A stretch of 64,000 bases of DNA from Chitinophaga filiformis (GCF_900102545.1 NZ_FNBN01000004.1:62001-126000), one strand, 5' to 3'; numbered from the stretch's first letter, positions 23,721 to 33,304 are shown. Translations and numbers: made by a program. Notes: generated by a model from the sequence alone, not told the origin.

Positions 23721-25862
23721 ATGAAGGTTTGCATTGCAGAAAAGCCAAGCGTAGCCAGAGATATCGCAGAGATCATCGGCGCTAAACAACGTAAGGACGG
23801 ATATTATGAAGGCAATGGGTACCAGGTGACCTGGACCTTCGGGCATTTCTGTACCCTGAAGGAGCCGCATGATTATACTGAACAATGGAAGTTCTGGCGG
23901 CTGGAAGACCTCCCCATCATTCCTTCCAGCTTCGGTATCAAACTCATAGCAAACAACGGTGTAGAAAGACAATTCAAGATCATAGAACAACTGGTGCAGC
24001 AATGTGAAGAAGTGATCAACTGCGGGGATGCCGGCCAGGAAGGAGAACTCATCCAGCGATGGGTATTGCTGAAGGCACAATGTACAGCGCCTGTCAAAAG
24101 GCTGTGGATCTCCTCCCTGACTGAAGAGGCTATCCGCGAGGGCTTCCAGAAACTGAAAGATGCTGACCAATACAATAACCTGTATGCGGCAGGCAGTGCC
24201 AGGGCTATCGGCGACTGGCTGCTGGGGATGAATGCCACCCGGCTATTCACCAAGAAATTTGCGATGGGGAAAACTGTACTCTCCATCGGAAGAGTACAAA
24301 CCCCTACCCTGGCGATGATCGTGGCCAGGCAGAAAGAGATCAATGCGTTTGTGTCTGAGGAGTACTGGGAGTTAAAGACCATTTACCGGGAAACGGAATT
24401 CACCGCTACCATTGACCGTATCAAGGTATTGGACAGGGCTGAGAAAGGGTTGGCATATCTGAAAGAGCATCCTTTTGAGATCACTTCCTTTGAGAAGAAA
24501 GAAGGTAAGGAAGGGAATCCCCGCCTGTTTGACCTCACGGCATTACAGGTGGAAGCCAATAAGAAATATGCTTATTCTGCGGATGATACGCTGAAATATA
24601 TCCAGGGCCTCTATGAGAAAAAGCTGGTTACCTATCCCAGGGTAGATACCACCTATCTCTCGGAAGACCTGCATCCTAAAATTGCAGGCATCCTGCAGGA
24701 CATGACGCCTTATGCGGCATTGACTGCGCCTGTTCTTGCCAAGCCTATTCCTAAGCTCAAGACTGTCTTCGATGATAAGAAGGTAACAGATCACCATGCC
24801 ATCATTCCTACAGGCGTCTATCCGGCCAACCTGGGCCTGGAAGAGAAACGTGTATATGATCTGGTGGCAAGGCGTTTCATTGCGGCCTTCTATCCGGAGT
24901 GTAAGATCTCCAACACTACTGTATTGGGTAAAGTGGGACAGGTAGAATTCAAGGTCACCGGTAAGCAGATCCTGGAGCCGGGCTGGAAGGAAGTATATGC
25001 CAATGATGTTGCTCCTAAAAAAGAGGGAGAGGAAGAAGAAAAGATCCTGCCGGTATTTGTGGTAGGTGAAAGCGGTCCTCATACGCCGAGGATACATCAG
25101 GGCAAAACTTCACCACCCAAAGCATTTACAGAAGCGACCTTATTACGTGCGATGGAAACTGCCGGTAAGCAGGTAGAAGATGAGGAAATGCGTGAACTGC
25201 TGAAAGATAACGGTATTGGCCGTCCTTCCACACGGGCGAATATTATTGAAACGCTCTTCCGCAGGAAATATATAGAGAAACGCAAGAAGAACATTTACGC
25301 AACACAAACCGGTATAGATCTCATAGATACTATTCAGACGGAATTGTTGAAGAGTCCAGAGCTGACGGGTATCTGGGAGCGTAAATTGCGTCTCATAGAA
25401 AAGGGAGAATATGCCATGGATACGTTCAAGCAGGAACTGATCCAGATGGTTATAGATCTGACCAAAGAAGTGAAAACGGCCAATTATAAGGTGATTACCA
25501 TAGCGCCCGATCAACCGGCTGAAAAAGAAAAAGAGAAAGACAAAGAAGAAAAGCCAAAAAAAGAGGCGAAACCAAAAGAACCCAAAAAGGCTGTTGTAAT
25601 AGAAGAACAGCAATGCCCGAAATGTAAAGCGCATCTGCTGAAGAAAGGTAATACAGCCTATGGCTGTGCCAACTTCAAAGTATGCGGGTTTAAGGTACCG
25701 TTTGAAGTGTTTGGTAAGAAGCTGACAGATAAACAGCTTGCCGACTTGTTGACCAAAGGGAAAACCGGCAAAATAAAAGGCTGGAAGCTGACAGGTGTTG
25801 AAGGTGAAACAGAAGGTAAACTGGTCCTGAATGCCGGTTTTGAGCTGGCAATAGAGCAATGA
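23721..25862 (+). CDS. topB: DNA topoisomerase III (type IA)
   Basis: A 713-residue type IA topoisomerase. The TOPRIM domain opens with KVCIAEKPSVARDIA and has the metal-binding NCGDAGQEGELI. The catalytic tyrosine is in LVTYPRVDTTYLSED. GIGRPSTRANIIETLFRRKYI and TDHHAIIPTG are further type IA motifs. The C-terminus has a charged lysine/glutamate linker (about 600-630) and one zinc-ribbon-like CPKCKAHLLKKGNTAYGC. It relaxes negative supercoils and decatenates. The ATG at 23721 is used in place of a TTG six bases upstream. Bacteroidota often have several topB copies, some on mobile elements; no mobile genes are nearby. Confidence 0.95.
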   Translation: MKVCIAEKPSVARDIAEIIGAKQRKDGYYEGNGYQVTWTFGHFCTLKEPHDYTEQWKFWRLEDLPIIPSSFGIKLIANNGVERQFKIIEQLVQQCEEVINCGDAGQEGELIQRWVLLKAQCTAPVKRLWISSLTEEAIREGFQKLKDADQYNNLYAAGSARAIGDWLLGMNATRLFTKKFAMGKTVLSIGRVQTPTLAMIVARQKEINAFVSEEYWELKTIYRETEFTATIDRIKVLDRAEKGLAYLKEHPFEITSFEKKEGKEGNPRLFDLTALQVEANKKYAYSADDTLKYIQGLYEKKLVTYPRVDTTYLSEDLHPKIAGILQDMTPYAALTAPVLAKPIPKLKTVFDDKKVTDHHAIIPTGVYPANLGLEEKRVYDLVARRFIAAFYPECKISNTTVLGKVGQVEFKVTGKQILEPGWKEVYANDVAPKKEGEEEEKILPVFVVGESGPHTPRIHQGKTSPPKAFTEATLLRAMETAGKQVEDEEMRELLKDNGIGRPSTRANIIETLFRRKYIEKRKKNIYATQTGIDLIDTIQTELLKSPELTGIWERKLRLIEKGEYAMDTFKQELIQMVIDLTKEVKTANYKVITIAPDQPAEKEKEKDKEEKPKKEAKPKEPKKAVVIEEQQCPKCKAHLLKKGNTAYGCANFKVCGFKVPFEVFGKKLTDKQLADLLTKGKTGKIKGWKLTGVEGETEGKLVLNAGFELAIEQ

Positions 25863-25866
25863 CGGT

Positions 25867-25953
25867 CTACTTTTCCATGATAAGTGTAACACCTTGTCCG
25901 CCGGCGGCACAAACAGAAACGGCTACCTTGCGTGATTGGTGGTCGGATAGCAT
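25867..25953 (-). pseudogene. Relic of a thiolase (acetyl-CoA acetyltransferase) C-terminus
   Basis: A 28-codon minus-strand stretch ends RKVAVSVCAAGGQGVTLIMEK followed by TAG. The V-C-A-A-G-G-Q-G segment matches the terminal active-site motif of thiolases, which carries the second catalytic cysteine and the GGQG loop. Nothing upstream on the minus strand (25954-26017 or the DUF4349 gene) continues the thiolase. It is therefore a decayed remnant trapped between topB and the next gene, and marks a past deletion or rearrangement. Confidence 0.65.
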
Positions 25954-26017
25954 ATACTAAATATACGACTATCGTCACCAAAATTGCCTTACCTTACATA
26001 CATAATTTATACCCTAT

Positions 26018-26908
26018 ATGATGAAAAGTTTTAAAGCCCGCATCTGGGGACTGGTGCGTTGGGCAACCCTTGTTTTCCTCGTGCTGTTTATTTTCAGGTT
26101 CATTTATGGTTATGTTGCCCCTGATGGTCGCCAGTCAGGAGACTACAGCAATGACTTCTTCGAAAGCATCAGTAATCTCAGGAAAAACTATGCTTCTGAA
26201 AAGATGCAACAATTCCAGGGTACAGCCAGCCACCAACCTGACATGGCTGTTTCTCCCAGTCAAAAATATGAGAAAACAGCGTCTGTCAAGACTAAATCCT
26301 CACACTTCGAGCAGGACAGCAAACAGATCACTGCACAGACAGAATCCTTTAAAGCTATCGTGCAATATGAACAGGCACTGGGCCTGAAAGGCAGCAGGGA
26401 ATTACATCTGATGATCGGTGTGAATCCAGAAGCATTTGATTCCTTTTATCTCGCTGTGCAGAAAATAGGTGTGATCAAAGCTACCCAGATCACGAAAGTT
26501 GATAAGACGAATGAATACCGTCAGCTGAATGCACAAAAAGCATCTCTGCTGAAGACACTGGAATCACTCAATGAGTTAAAGTCAAAACCAGGGCCTATTA
26601 CAGACCTCGTAGCACTGCATGATAAGATACTTGAGACAGAAGGTAAACTACAGGATCTAGGTGTAGAATTGGGCAACTTCGACACAGAGAATGAATTCTG
26701 TACAGTAAAGCTGTCTTTGTATGAAGGCGCGACAGAAAAGAAGATCAGTCTTATACATAGAGTGAGAATGGCATTGGAGTGGACGATACATTATTTTACT
26801 TATCTGGTGTTTGCCGCATTGGGTGTATTGTGTGGAGCGTTTGTGTTGCTGGTGATTATTGACAGGTTGAAAGTGATTAGTAAGATTGCGAAAAAGCTGG
26901 CAGAGTGA
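26018..26908 (+). CDS. DUF4349 membrane protein
   Basis: A 296-residue protein with two membrane segments, at residues ~12-31 and ~255-280, so the middle part is likely periplasmic or extracytoplasmic. The central region matches the DUF4349 pattern: LHLMIGVNPEAFDSFYLAVQKIGVIKATQITKVDKTNEYRQLNAQKASLLKTLESLNELK followed by a coiled coil and FDTENEFCTVKLSLYE. The family is widespread in Bacteroidota and Firmicutes, is sometimes linked to anti-sigma-like or envelope functions, and has no defined activity. It is 155 bp downstream of topB with the thiolase relic between. Confidence 0.75.
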   Translation: MMKSFKARIWGLVRWATLVFLVLFIFRFIYGYVAPDGRQSGDYSNDFFESISNLRKNYASEKMQQFQGTASHQPDMAVSPSQKYEKTASVKTKSSHFEQDSKQITAQTESFKAIVQYEQALGLKGSRELHLMIGVNPEAFDSFYLAVQKIGVIKATQITKVDKTNEYRQLNAQKASLLKTLESLNELKSKPGPITDLVALHDKILETEGKLQDLGVELGNFDTENEFCTVKLSLYEGATEKKISLIHRVRMALEWTIHYFTYLVFAALGVLCGAFVLLVIIDRLKVISKIAKKLAE

Positions 26909-27031
26909 GAGAAGCCGGATAACTGATCTATATGTTTTGGTCAGTGTCACCGTAAAAACATTTTCCGTTTTGGAGTCTTCATCCTCGGCATATATGCTTA
27001 ATTTCATATTGTCACCTTAAAACGAGAGTCT

Positions 27032-27457
27032 ATGTCAATAAATGAAGCACAGGATAAACTGATCGAGGATGTACTCCTTTTGGAAGATGAAGAAAGCCGC
27101 CAGCAATATATAGAGAATGTTGCCAAGTCACTACCGTTGATAGAAGATAAATATAAACACGATCATTATCGTGTACAGGGCTGGATTTCCGATATGTGGG
27201 TGCGTGCGGTATATATCAAGGAAAAAGTATGGTTTACTGCCTGGTCCAGTGATAAGGACAGCAATAGTCTGCTGGCTATGTTCAGCCGGATATTGTCTGG
27301 CAACCATCCTAAGGATATTGCTGACGCCGATATTTATTTCATGAATGAAATATCCGGTCTCTTCCAACCATTCTTCTCTGTACAATGGCCATTGATATTG
27401 CGTAAGATGAAATCGCAGGCCGTTGCCTACCAGATACAGCTACTACAAGCCATGTAA
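27032..27457 (+). CDS. SufE-like protein lacking the catalytic cysteine
   Basis: A 141-residue protein with the length and residue pattern of SufE, the sulfur acceptor of the cysteine desulfurase SufS: LIEDVLLLEDEESRQQYIENVAKSLP, then YRVQGWISDMWVRA where SufE has VxGCxSxVW, and FSRILSGNHPKDI near the family's YSGxTPxEI. The active-site Cys is replaced (Gly-Trp-Ile), and there is no cysteine anywhere in the protein. It therefore cannot carry persulfide sulfur; a regulatory or structural role is possible. The homology call rests on pattern recognition only. No suf genes are in the window. Confidence 0.6.
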   Translation: MSINEAQDKLIEDVLLLEDEESRQQYIENVAKSLPLIEDKYKHDHYRVQGWISDMWVRAVYIKEKVWFTAWSSDKDSNSLLAMFSRILSGNHPKDIADADIYFMNEISGLFQPFFSVQWPLILRKMKSQAVAYQIQLLQAM

Positions 27458-27463
27458 AATAAA

Positions 27464-27488
27464 AAGGTCCCGCAGTACGCGGGACCTT
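27464..27488. terminator. Bidirectional terminator between SufE-like and SDR genes
   Basis: AAGGTCCCGC (27464-27473) and GCGGGACCTT (27479-27488) form a perfect 10-bp stem with a 5-nt loop between two convergent genes. An A-run precedes it, which is a U-run for the minus strand. Confidence 0.85.
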
Positions 27489-27525
27489 CGAAACAATATG
27501 ATAAGATTACTCACGGATTGGTAGA

Positions 27526-28227
27526 TCATAAACCGGCCTCCTTAACAAATGTTCGCCTGTTCAGTTTCAACTGCATTACGATCAGCTCCGCGAAATCTTC
27601 AGGTTGCATCACCTTTTCAGGATTACCATCAGTCAGTTTCAGCTCTATTGCCATATCGGTTGCAATTGTACTGGGCGTTAATGTCGTTACCCTGATATTG
27701 GATTTACGTACTTCCTGCATCAATGACTCAGACATACCAATTAGTCCGAATTTAGATGCGCTGTAGGCGCTGGTTACCGGTGCGCCTTTCTGCCCCGCAG
27801 TAGAAGATATATTCACGATGTCGCCGCTCTGACGGGACAACATCCCTGGCAATACCGCACGTATTACATAATAAGCGCCAAACAGGTTCACCTTTATCAC
27901 CTGTTCCCATTCTTCCGGTTCCAGTTCCAGGAATTTTGCAAACTTACCGATACCTGCATTGTTGATCAGGATATCGATGCTGCCAAGTGCTGCGCTCATT
28001 TTCGCTATAGCCGCTTCTACTGCTTTTCTGTCTGCCACATCAGCAACAGCATATACCACTTTTACACCCGTTTCCTTTAACTCATCAGCAACCGCCTGCA
28101 GATCTTTTTCAGTGCGCGCCAGCAAAGCCAGGTTCACTCCTTCTGCTGCCAGTTGTTTTGCTACTGCTTTACCTATTCCCTTTCCGGCACCTGTTACCAG
28201 TGCGTTTTTACCTTTTATTGATTCCAT
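27526..28227 (-). CDS. Short-chain dehydrogenase/reductase (FabG-like)
   Basis: A 233-residue classical SDR. It shows the NAD(P) loop VTGAGKGIGKAVA, the NNAG motif in DILINNAGIGK, the catalytic Ser in VNISSTAGQKG, and the Tyr-x3-Lys pair in YSASKFGL. FabG-type enzymes reduce 3-ketoacyl groups, but many homologues act on other carbonyls. It is monocistronic: convergent with the SufE-like gene, and 42 bases downstream of the phospholipase gene. A CAAAGGTA box (28254-28261, reading TACCTTTG on the minus strand) could be its own -7 element. Confidence 0.88.
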   Translation of the reverse strand: MESIKGKNALVTGAGKGIGKAVAKQLAAEGVNLALLARTEKDLQAVADELKETGVKVVYAVADVADRKAVEAAIAKMSAALGSIDILINNAGIGKFAKFLELEPEEWEQVIKVNLFGAYYVIRAVLPGMLSRQSGDIVNISSTAGQKGAPVTSAYSASKFGLIGMSESLMQEVRKSNIRVTTLTPSTIATDMAIELKLTDGNPEKVMQPEDFAELIVMQLKLNRRTFVKEAGL

Positions 28228-28269
28228 GTTTACGTATTTGTGGTTTTCGCCCGCAAAGGTAATGTTCTG

Positions 28270-30804
28270 CTATAACTTCACTCTGCCCATTACAGGATCA
28301 CTGAATGTAGTTTTCCCGTTTTCCACATGTCCGGCGTATCTTCTTTCAAATGTTCTGTTACCAGCAATACGCACACTGAAATCGTACCAACCAAAGCTTT
28401 TGCGGAGATCGAGCACTATTGAAGATTTTGCACCTGCTGTCAGCACCTTTTTATGATTACCGCTTTTATATGCATGATCAATGATCTCTACAGTATATGC
28501 CTGTGTCTTATCAGGATTGTACAATTGTAAAGAAACATTGCCGGTAAATGCTTTGCCCTTCCGTTCGTATCCGCATACCACATCTACCAGCGGATCATTT
28601 TCATTTCCCATGAATTCTCTATAAAATCCATTAGGGCCATACACCCGGAGATGATACAAGCCATTTTCAAATGAAGCAAGAGGCCAGCTATCTGTCAGAC
28701 TATCTCCTGCCTTCACTGCGTAAGCCCATGTTCTTACTGCTTCAAAACCGCTTTTATCTTCAGTGATGTATTTACCAGGTGCATATACATTAAATGGCAC
28801 ACCTGCAGACTGCTTGCCAGCCAACTCAGTACCAGCTGTAAATTTTATTTCGAAAGATTTTCTGTCACTTCCAGATTTTCCATCTACGTACAACTCGTAT
28901 GGCAATGCGCATGCCGGACGGATGCCTTCTTCCTGTCTTGCCATATAAGGAGCCGTAGTATCCTGGTTGATGGCTGCGATCTCTGCTGCTGTCAGCTTTC
29001 TAAAGCCGGAAGGCACTTCTTTGAATTGCGCCTTGTGGATACTTTCGATAAAAGCATCTTTGTCGCCAAACGCAGGCAGGGGTATTTTCTCCCCATTGTA
29101 TGGACGGAATACGGAGGTCAGGTCGCCACATACCGCACGACGCCATTCACTGATATTATGTTCAACGACAGACTTACCAGTCTTATGATTTAGGAAATGT
29201 TCCAGGAATTGTAATGTTGATGTATGGTCAAATACCTCCGAACAAGCCATGCCTCCACGGCTCCATGGAGAAGCGATGATCAATGGTACACGGTAGCCAA
29301 GACCGATAGGACTTGCTCTTACATCGTTTTCATCCATGCCTTTTTTTCGGAGTTCCTGTTCACGGGTTACGTATTCAACACTTGTATCTATACCGTCAGA
29401 GGCAAGCCCGGTGCCTGGTCCGTGTGGCGGCACAAAAGGCGGTACGTGGTCGAAGTCGCCGTCATTCTCATCATACGCCAGTATAAAGATTGTTTTCTTC
29501 CACACCTCAGGATTCTGTGTCAGGATATCCATTACTTCCGCAACATACCATGCACCATACCACGGCGCTCCCGGGTGATCGGAGAAATTCTCCGGCGCTA
29601 CGAGCCAGGAAACGGTAGGCAGTTCTCCCTTTTTCACATCTTCCCTGAACTGATAAAGAACATCACCTTTAGGCACCTTCATAGTGCGTTCGGTATTGCC
29701 ATCATGGTACTGAAGTGTAGTCAACTGATGATAATCCGGATCTTTTTCATTGGTGACAAATGCCTTTCTATGTATGTTCTTTTCTCTTTCGGAAAGCAGA
29801 TTAAATTTTTCAGGACGCCATTTTTCTTCCTCTTCCTTCAGCTTATTCAACAGCGCCTGCTTCTCTTCCAGCTCCTTGCCGAGAGAGGCAGTATCGGCCC
29901 CGGCTGAGAGCTTGCCTTCCAGTGTTTTTATAGCATCTGTCAACTGAGGAATACTTCGCTGTAAATGCTTATAGTGAGCAATTGAGAACTGAGGCCTGTA
30001 TTGCGAGAAGAATTCCAGTGGATTGTCGGTGAAATTTGCCAGCCATGCATCTTCATCACCATTGAAACCTACACCTACACTCAATTCATTCTGATATACT
30101 TTCCAGCTGATGCCATGCTCTTCCAGTCTTTCAGGAAAGGTGGTCCAGCTGGCAGGAACAGGATAATCCACTTCTGAGTTCCGCACATTAGGTGCTGCAT
30201 CCGAACTTTGTTTTTCACGGATAGTGCCTGTCCAGAAATACAGCCTGTTAGGAGTTGTACCCGTCAGGGAAGAACAGAAATTCTGATCACATACAGTGAA
30301 TGCGTCTGCAAGGGCATAATAGAAAGGAATGTCTTCCCTTGTGAAATACCCCATTGTCAGAGGCAGGTCTTTATATTCTTTATTGCCGGATTGTTTTACA
30401 TCCAGCCATTTATCATACTTGCCACCATTACGGGCATCTACCTGGTTTTCCCAGGAGTGCGGAAGAGAACTCATCCAGGTGACTTTGGAATCTTTAATAT
30501 CCAAACGGAAGGGAGCGTAAGTCTCCCCTGCCGCATTTGACTGCAGCCATACAAGATTTTTATTAGGCAGTGTAATAGCACGCGGATCATTAAAACCACG
30601 TATTCCTCTTAACGTACCGAGGGTATGATCGAAAGATCTGTTTTCCTGCATGAGTAATACAACATGTTCCGCATCCAGGTAGGTGCTTCCTGCGGCGGGA
30701 TCAATAGCCAGCGCCCGTTGAATAGATGCGGGCAATACGCCTGCCAGTCCTGTACCACCTGACAATAAAGCGGCCTTTTTGATAAAGTCTCTCCTTGTAT
30801 CCAT
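28270..30804 (-). CDS. Phosphocholine-specific phospholipase C, Tat-exported
   Basis: An 844-residue protein starting MDTRRDFIKKAALLSGGTG, a twin-arginine signal; a start ten codons upstream is possible but breaks the usual Tat spacing. The catalytic phosphoesterase domain has VVLLMQENRSFDHTLGTLRGIRGFNDPRA, SSLTGTTPNRLYFWTG and FILAYDENDGDFDHVPPF, the metal- and substrate-binding segments of bacterial non-hemolytic phospholipase C. Two beta domains (about 660-844) follow, as in the family. Size is typical. It would hydrolyse phosphatidylcholine or sphingomyelin outside the cytoplasm to obtain phosphate or lipids. A helical insert at about residues 290-340 is rich in Glu/Lys. Confidence 0.95.
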   Translation of the reverse strand: MDTRRDFIKKAALLSGGTGLAGVLPASIQRALAIDPAAGSTYLDAEHVVLLMQENRSFDHTLGTLRGIRGFNDPRAITLPNKNLVWLQSNAAGETYAPFRLDIKDSKVTWMSSLPHSWENQVDARNGGKYDKWLDVKQSGNKEYKDLPLTMGYFTREDIPFYYALADAFTVCDQNFCSSLTGTTPNRLYFWTGTIREKQSSDAAPNVRNSEVDYPVPASWTTFPERLEEHGISWKVYQNELSVGVGFNGDEDAWLANFTDNPLEFFSQYRPQFSIAHYKHLQRSIPQLTDAIKTLEGKLSAGADTASLGKELEEKQALLNKLKEEEEKWRPEKFNLLSEREKNIHRKAFVTNEKDPDYHQLTTLQYHDGNTERTMKVPKGDVLYQFREDVKKGELPTVSWLVAPENFSDHPGAPWYGAWYVAEVMDILTQNPEVWKKTIFILAYDENDGDFDHVPPFVPPHGPGTGLASDGIDTSVEYVTREQELRKKGMDENDVRASPIGLGYRVPLIIASPWSRGGMACSEVFDHTSTLQFLEHFLNHKTGKSVVEHNISEWRRAVCGDLTSVFRPYNGEKIPLPAFGDKDAFIESIHKAQFKEVPSGFRKLTAAEIAAINQDTTAPYMARQEEGIRPACALPYELYVDGKSGSDRKSFEIKFTAGTELAGKQSAGVPFNVYAPGKYITEDKSGFEAVRTWAYAVKAGDSLTDSWPLASFENGLYHLRVYGPNGFYREFMGNENDPLVDVVCGYERKGKAFTGNVSLQLYNPDKTQAYTVEIIDHAYKSGNHKKVLTAGAKSSIVLDLRKSFGWYDFSVRIAGNRTFERRYAGHVENGKTTFSDPVMGRVKL

Positions 30805-30938
30805 AGTGTCAACAAGATACGTAACCTCTGTCAAGCTGATGCTATATAGTTGTAACTTTCAAGGTAATTTAATACTACGTTAGTGTGACGCTCCCGGATA
30901 TTATTATTATCTTTCCTGCAAACCAACCGATATTAATT

Positions 30939-32372
30939 ATGAACAAGAGACTGTTGCTTTACCCGCTGATTATCGGCTTTTTTGGATGCCTTATCTGGTT
31001 CATTATAAGACAAGGTAACCATCTGACAATAGATCCGACTTCTCAGACAAATAAGGTTGTAGTTGCTGCAACGCCGGCTACTGCGGCTTCAGCAGAAGGT
31101 GTATGGACATCGCTTGTGCATAATGTACAACATCCTTTAGCATTGCTGTTGTTGCAGATTATATTAATATTACTCACTGCCAGGTTGTTTGGTTGGCTGG
31201 CCAATAAGATCGGGCAACCATCTGTTGTTGGTGAAATAGTAGCTGGAATCTGCCTGGGCCCTTCTTTATTTGGCATGATCTGGCCTAATGGAAGTGCCTT
31301 CATTTTTCCTACAGAGGGTTTTAAGAACCTGCAATTCCTCAGTCAGATAGGATTAGCTTTCTTCATGTTCATAGTAGGCATGGAGCTGGATACACACAAA
31401 ATGAAAAACAAGGCTCACGATGCGGTAATGATCAGTCATGCCAGTATTGTATTCCCATTTTTCCTTGGTGTACTACTCGCATACCATATCTATCCGCAAT
31501 TTTCACCTGTCAATGTGCACTTCCTTTCTTTCGCATTATTCATGGGTATAGCCATGAGTGTAACAGCATTTCCCGTACTGGCACGTATTGTCCAGGAGAG
31601 AAAACTAAGCGGTACACCGCTGGGATTACTGGCCATTACCTGTGCTGCTGCCGATGATGTGACTGCCTGGTGTATTCTTGCTGTTGTTATTGCCATCGTA
31701 AAGGCTGCCAGCCTATGGAGCGCTGTACTTACTATGATTATGGCTGTTATGTTCCTTGGCGCTATGTTATATGTACTGAAACCATGGCTGAATAAAAAGA
31801 TCCTGAAACTACAAGCTGCCAATAAGCAAAAATCAGTTGTAGCAGTGGCCTTTATGACACTGTTATTTTCTGCCTGGGCAGCAGAAGTGATCGGCATTCA
31901 CGCGCTGTTCGGAGCTTTCCTGGCAGGTGTGATCATGCCCGCCGAAGTGTCCGTTCAAAAGCTGCTCACAGATAAACTGGAAGATGTAAGCGTAATGTTG
32001 CTGTTGCCAATTTTCTTTGTTTTCACCGGATTGCGTACCCAGATTGGTCTGTTGGGACAGGGGCACCTCTGGGCCGTTTTTGGTTTAATTATGCTCGCCG
32101 CTGTAGGTGGTAAACTGGGAGGTAGCATGTTGACCGCTAAACTGATGGGACAATCCTGGACTGATTCCCTTGGAATAGGTGCACTAATGAATACCCGTGG
32201 ATTGATGGAGCTGGTGGTACTGAATATCGGCTATGATCTGGGCATCCTTTCTCCCGAAATCTTTGCTATGCTGGTGTTAATGGCGTTGGCCACAACATTT
32301 ATGACAGGTCCTTTGCTCGATATAGTGAAAAAGGTAGAAGAAAGCCGCTTACATGCCAGCCAGATAGGATAA
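30939..32372 (+). CDS. Cation:proton antiporter (CPA2, KefB/NapA-like)
   Basis: A 477-residue protein with about thirteen membrane segments; ATG 30939 is preferred to GTG 30885. It shows GQPSVVGEIVAGICLGPSLFG, LSQIGLAFFMFIVGMELD, VTAFPVLARI and CAAADDVTAWCILAVV, with the paired aspartates of the CPA2 transport site, and LMNTRGLMELVVLNIG. There is an extra N-terminal segment and a small extracytoplasmic loop (residues ~30-60). No C-terminal TrkA-N regulatory domain follows, which differs from KefB. It exchanges Na+ or K+ for H+ at the inner membrane. It is divergent from the phospholipase gene. Confidence 0.92.
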   Translation: MNKRLLLYPLIIGFFGCLIWFIIRQGNHLTIDPTSQTNKVVVAATPATAASAEGVWTSLVHNVQHPLALLLLQIILILLTARLFGWLANKIGQPSVVGEIVAGICLGPSLFGMIWPNGSAFIFPTEGFKNLQFLSQIGLAFFMFIVGMELDTHKMKNKAHDAVMISHASIVFPFFLGVLLAYHIYPQFSPVNVHFLSFALFMGIAMSVTAFPVLARIVQERKLSGTPLGLLAITCAAADDVTAWCILAVVIAIVKAASLWSAVLTMIMAVMFLGAMLYVLKPWLNKKILKLQAANKQKSVVAVAFMTLLFSAWAAEVIGIHALFGAFLAGVIMPAEVSVQKLLTDKLEDVSVMLLLPIFFVFTGLRTQIGLLGQGHLWAVFGLIMLAAVGGKLGGSMLTAKLMGQSWTDSLGIGALMNTRGLMELVVLNIGYDLGILSPEIFAMLVLMALATTFMTGPLLDIVKKVEESRLHASQIG

Positions 32373-32382
32373 TGCATTATAC

Positions 32383-32435
32383 TTGATATAAATACGAAAG
32401 CCGTCAACATTTGACGGCTTTCGTATTTATATCAA
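32383..32435. terminator. Long bidirectional terminator between antiporter and SdpI genes
   Basis: A perfect 25-bp stem (32383-32407 with 32411-32435) closes on a CAT triloop. The core is AAAGCCGTCAA/TTGACGGCTTT with A/T flanks that give U-rich ends in both directions. The stop codon of the convergent sdpI gene (32432-32434) lies inside the right arm. Confidence 0.9.
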
Positions 32436-33304
32436 TGTATAACGATCTTACGGTACAGCCAATAAGAATAACCGATGCAGACTACGCTGATCAATATTAA
32501 TACAGCGGACAGTATAAAGCGAAGCGTACTTTCAGGGGCAAAAATACAGATAATAAACCCGGTAATACCTGCAGCAAAGCACCATATGCCACCTACATGA
32601 TGAGTCTTCCTCCACACTTCTTCGTTACGTAACGTCCAGGGTGTTCTGATCCCCATAAACCGGTTAGGACGAACATTATAAAGCAGATTTCCGCATATGG
32701 CGATAAAAAGCGTTATCAGCTCGGGTATCAGTCTTTCCGCATGGATGCCCTGAGATGCAAGAATCACCAGCAGCGGCCCTGCACTGGTCACCACATGCGT
32801 GCTCACCCAAATGATCTTATAATACTTCTCGGATATTGGTTTAGGCATATTACCGATCACCCGTGAAAAGAGGAGGTACAGAAAGGCATTAAGCGTGACC
32901 AGCAGCAGGATCATAGAAATATTGGCAATCCTGGCATCGGAAAGGTCTGGCAACTGATGCCCGGCAGCTAGTAACGAATATGTTGGCAGCAACAACATAA
33001 AGGCGATTATAACCAGTTTGAAATAATACAGCCACTGTCTCATACCAGCACTCATTTTCGGCCGGCCGGCCTTCAGCACTGCTGGTAAAGACATGACAAG
33101 ATATACTACTATGGCGCAGACAGACAATCCAGCCATCAATCCCAAAGGAGAAGCATGTCTGTCAGCTATCCATTTCCCGCTATCCACGGTATAATGTGAA
33201 GCGATCAATGCTGGCAATTGCTCCCGGAGTAACAGGTATACTACCCAGGGCATTAAAAACAATAGTATAAAAGGGATTTCTTTTTCAATGTTGTTAGCCT
33301 TCAT
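32432..33304 (-). CDS. sdpI: SdpI-family integral membrane protein
   Basis: A 290-residue protein with about eight membrane segments. An N-terminal DUF1648-like part (PWVVYLLLREQLPALIASHYTVDSGKW) is followed by the SdpI signature YNVRPNRFMGIRTPWTLRNEEVWRKTHHVGG. In Bacillus subtilis SdpI gives immunity to the SdpC toxin and sequesters the repressor SdpR at the membrane. Here the upstream ArsR-type gene overlaps it by 11 bases, the same pairing. No SdpC-like toxin is visible nearby, so in this organism the pair may sense an envelope stress or a foreign toxin. Confidence 0.9.
   Translation of the reverse strand: MKANNIEKEIPFILLFLMPWVVYLLLREQLPALIASHYTVDSGKWIADRHASPLGLMAGLSVCAIVVYLVMSLPAVLKAGRPKMSAGMRQWLYYFKLVIIAFMLLLPTYSLLAAGHQLPDLSDARIANISMILLLVTLNAFLYLLFSRVIGNMPKPISEKYYKIIWVSTHVVTSAGPLLVILASQGIHAERLIPELITLFIAICGNLLYNVRPNRFMGIRTPWTLRNEEVWRKTHHVGGIWCFAAGITGFIICIFAPESTLRFILSAVLILISVVCIGYSYWLYRKIVIH

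Noticed and set aside
25143..25910. Long open frame of 255 codons on the minus strand across topB
   Set aside because: It lies inside the clear topB gene, its product is a run of aromatic and low-complexity residues that mirrors the topB lysine/glutamate linker, and no family motif is seen.
27032..27457. Possibility that the SufE cysteine lies elsewhere in the protein
   Set aside because: The full 141-residue translation contains no cysteine, so a shifted catalytic residue is excluded.
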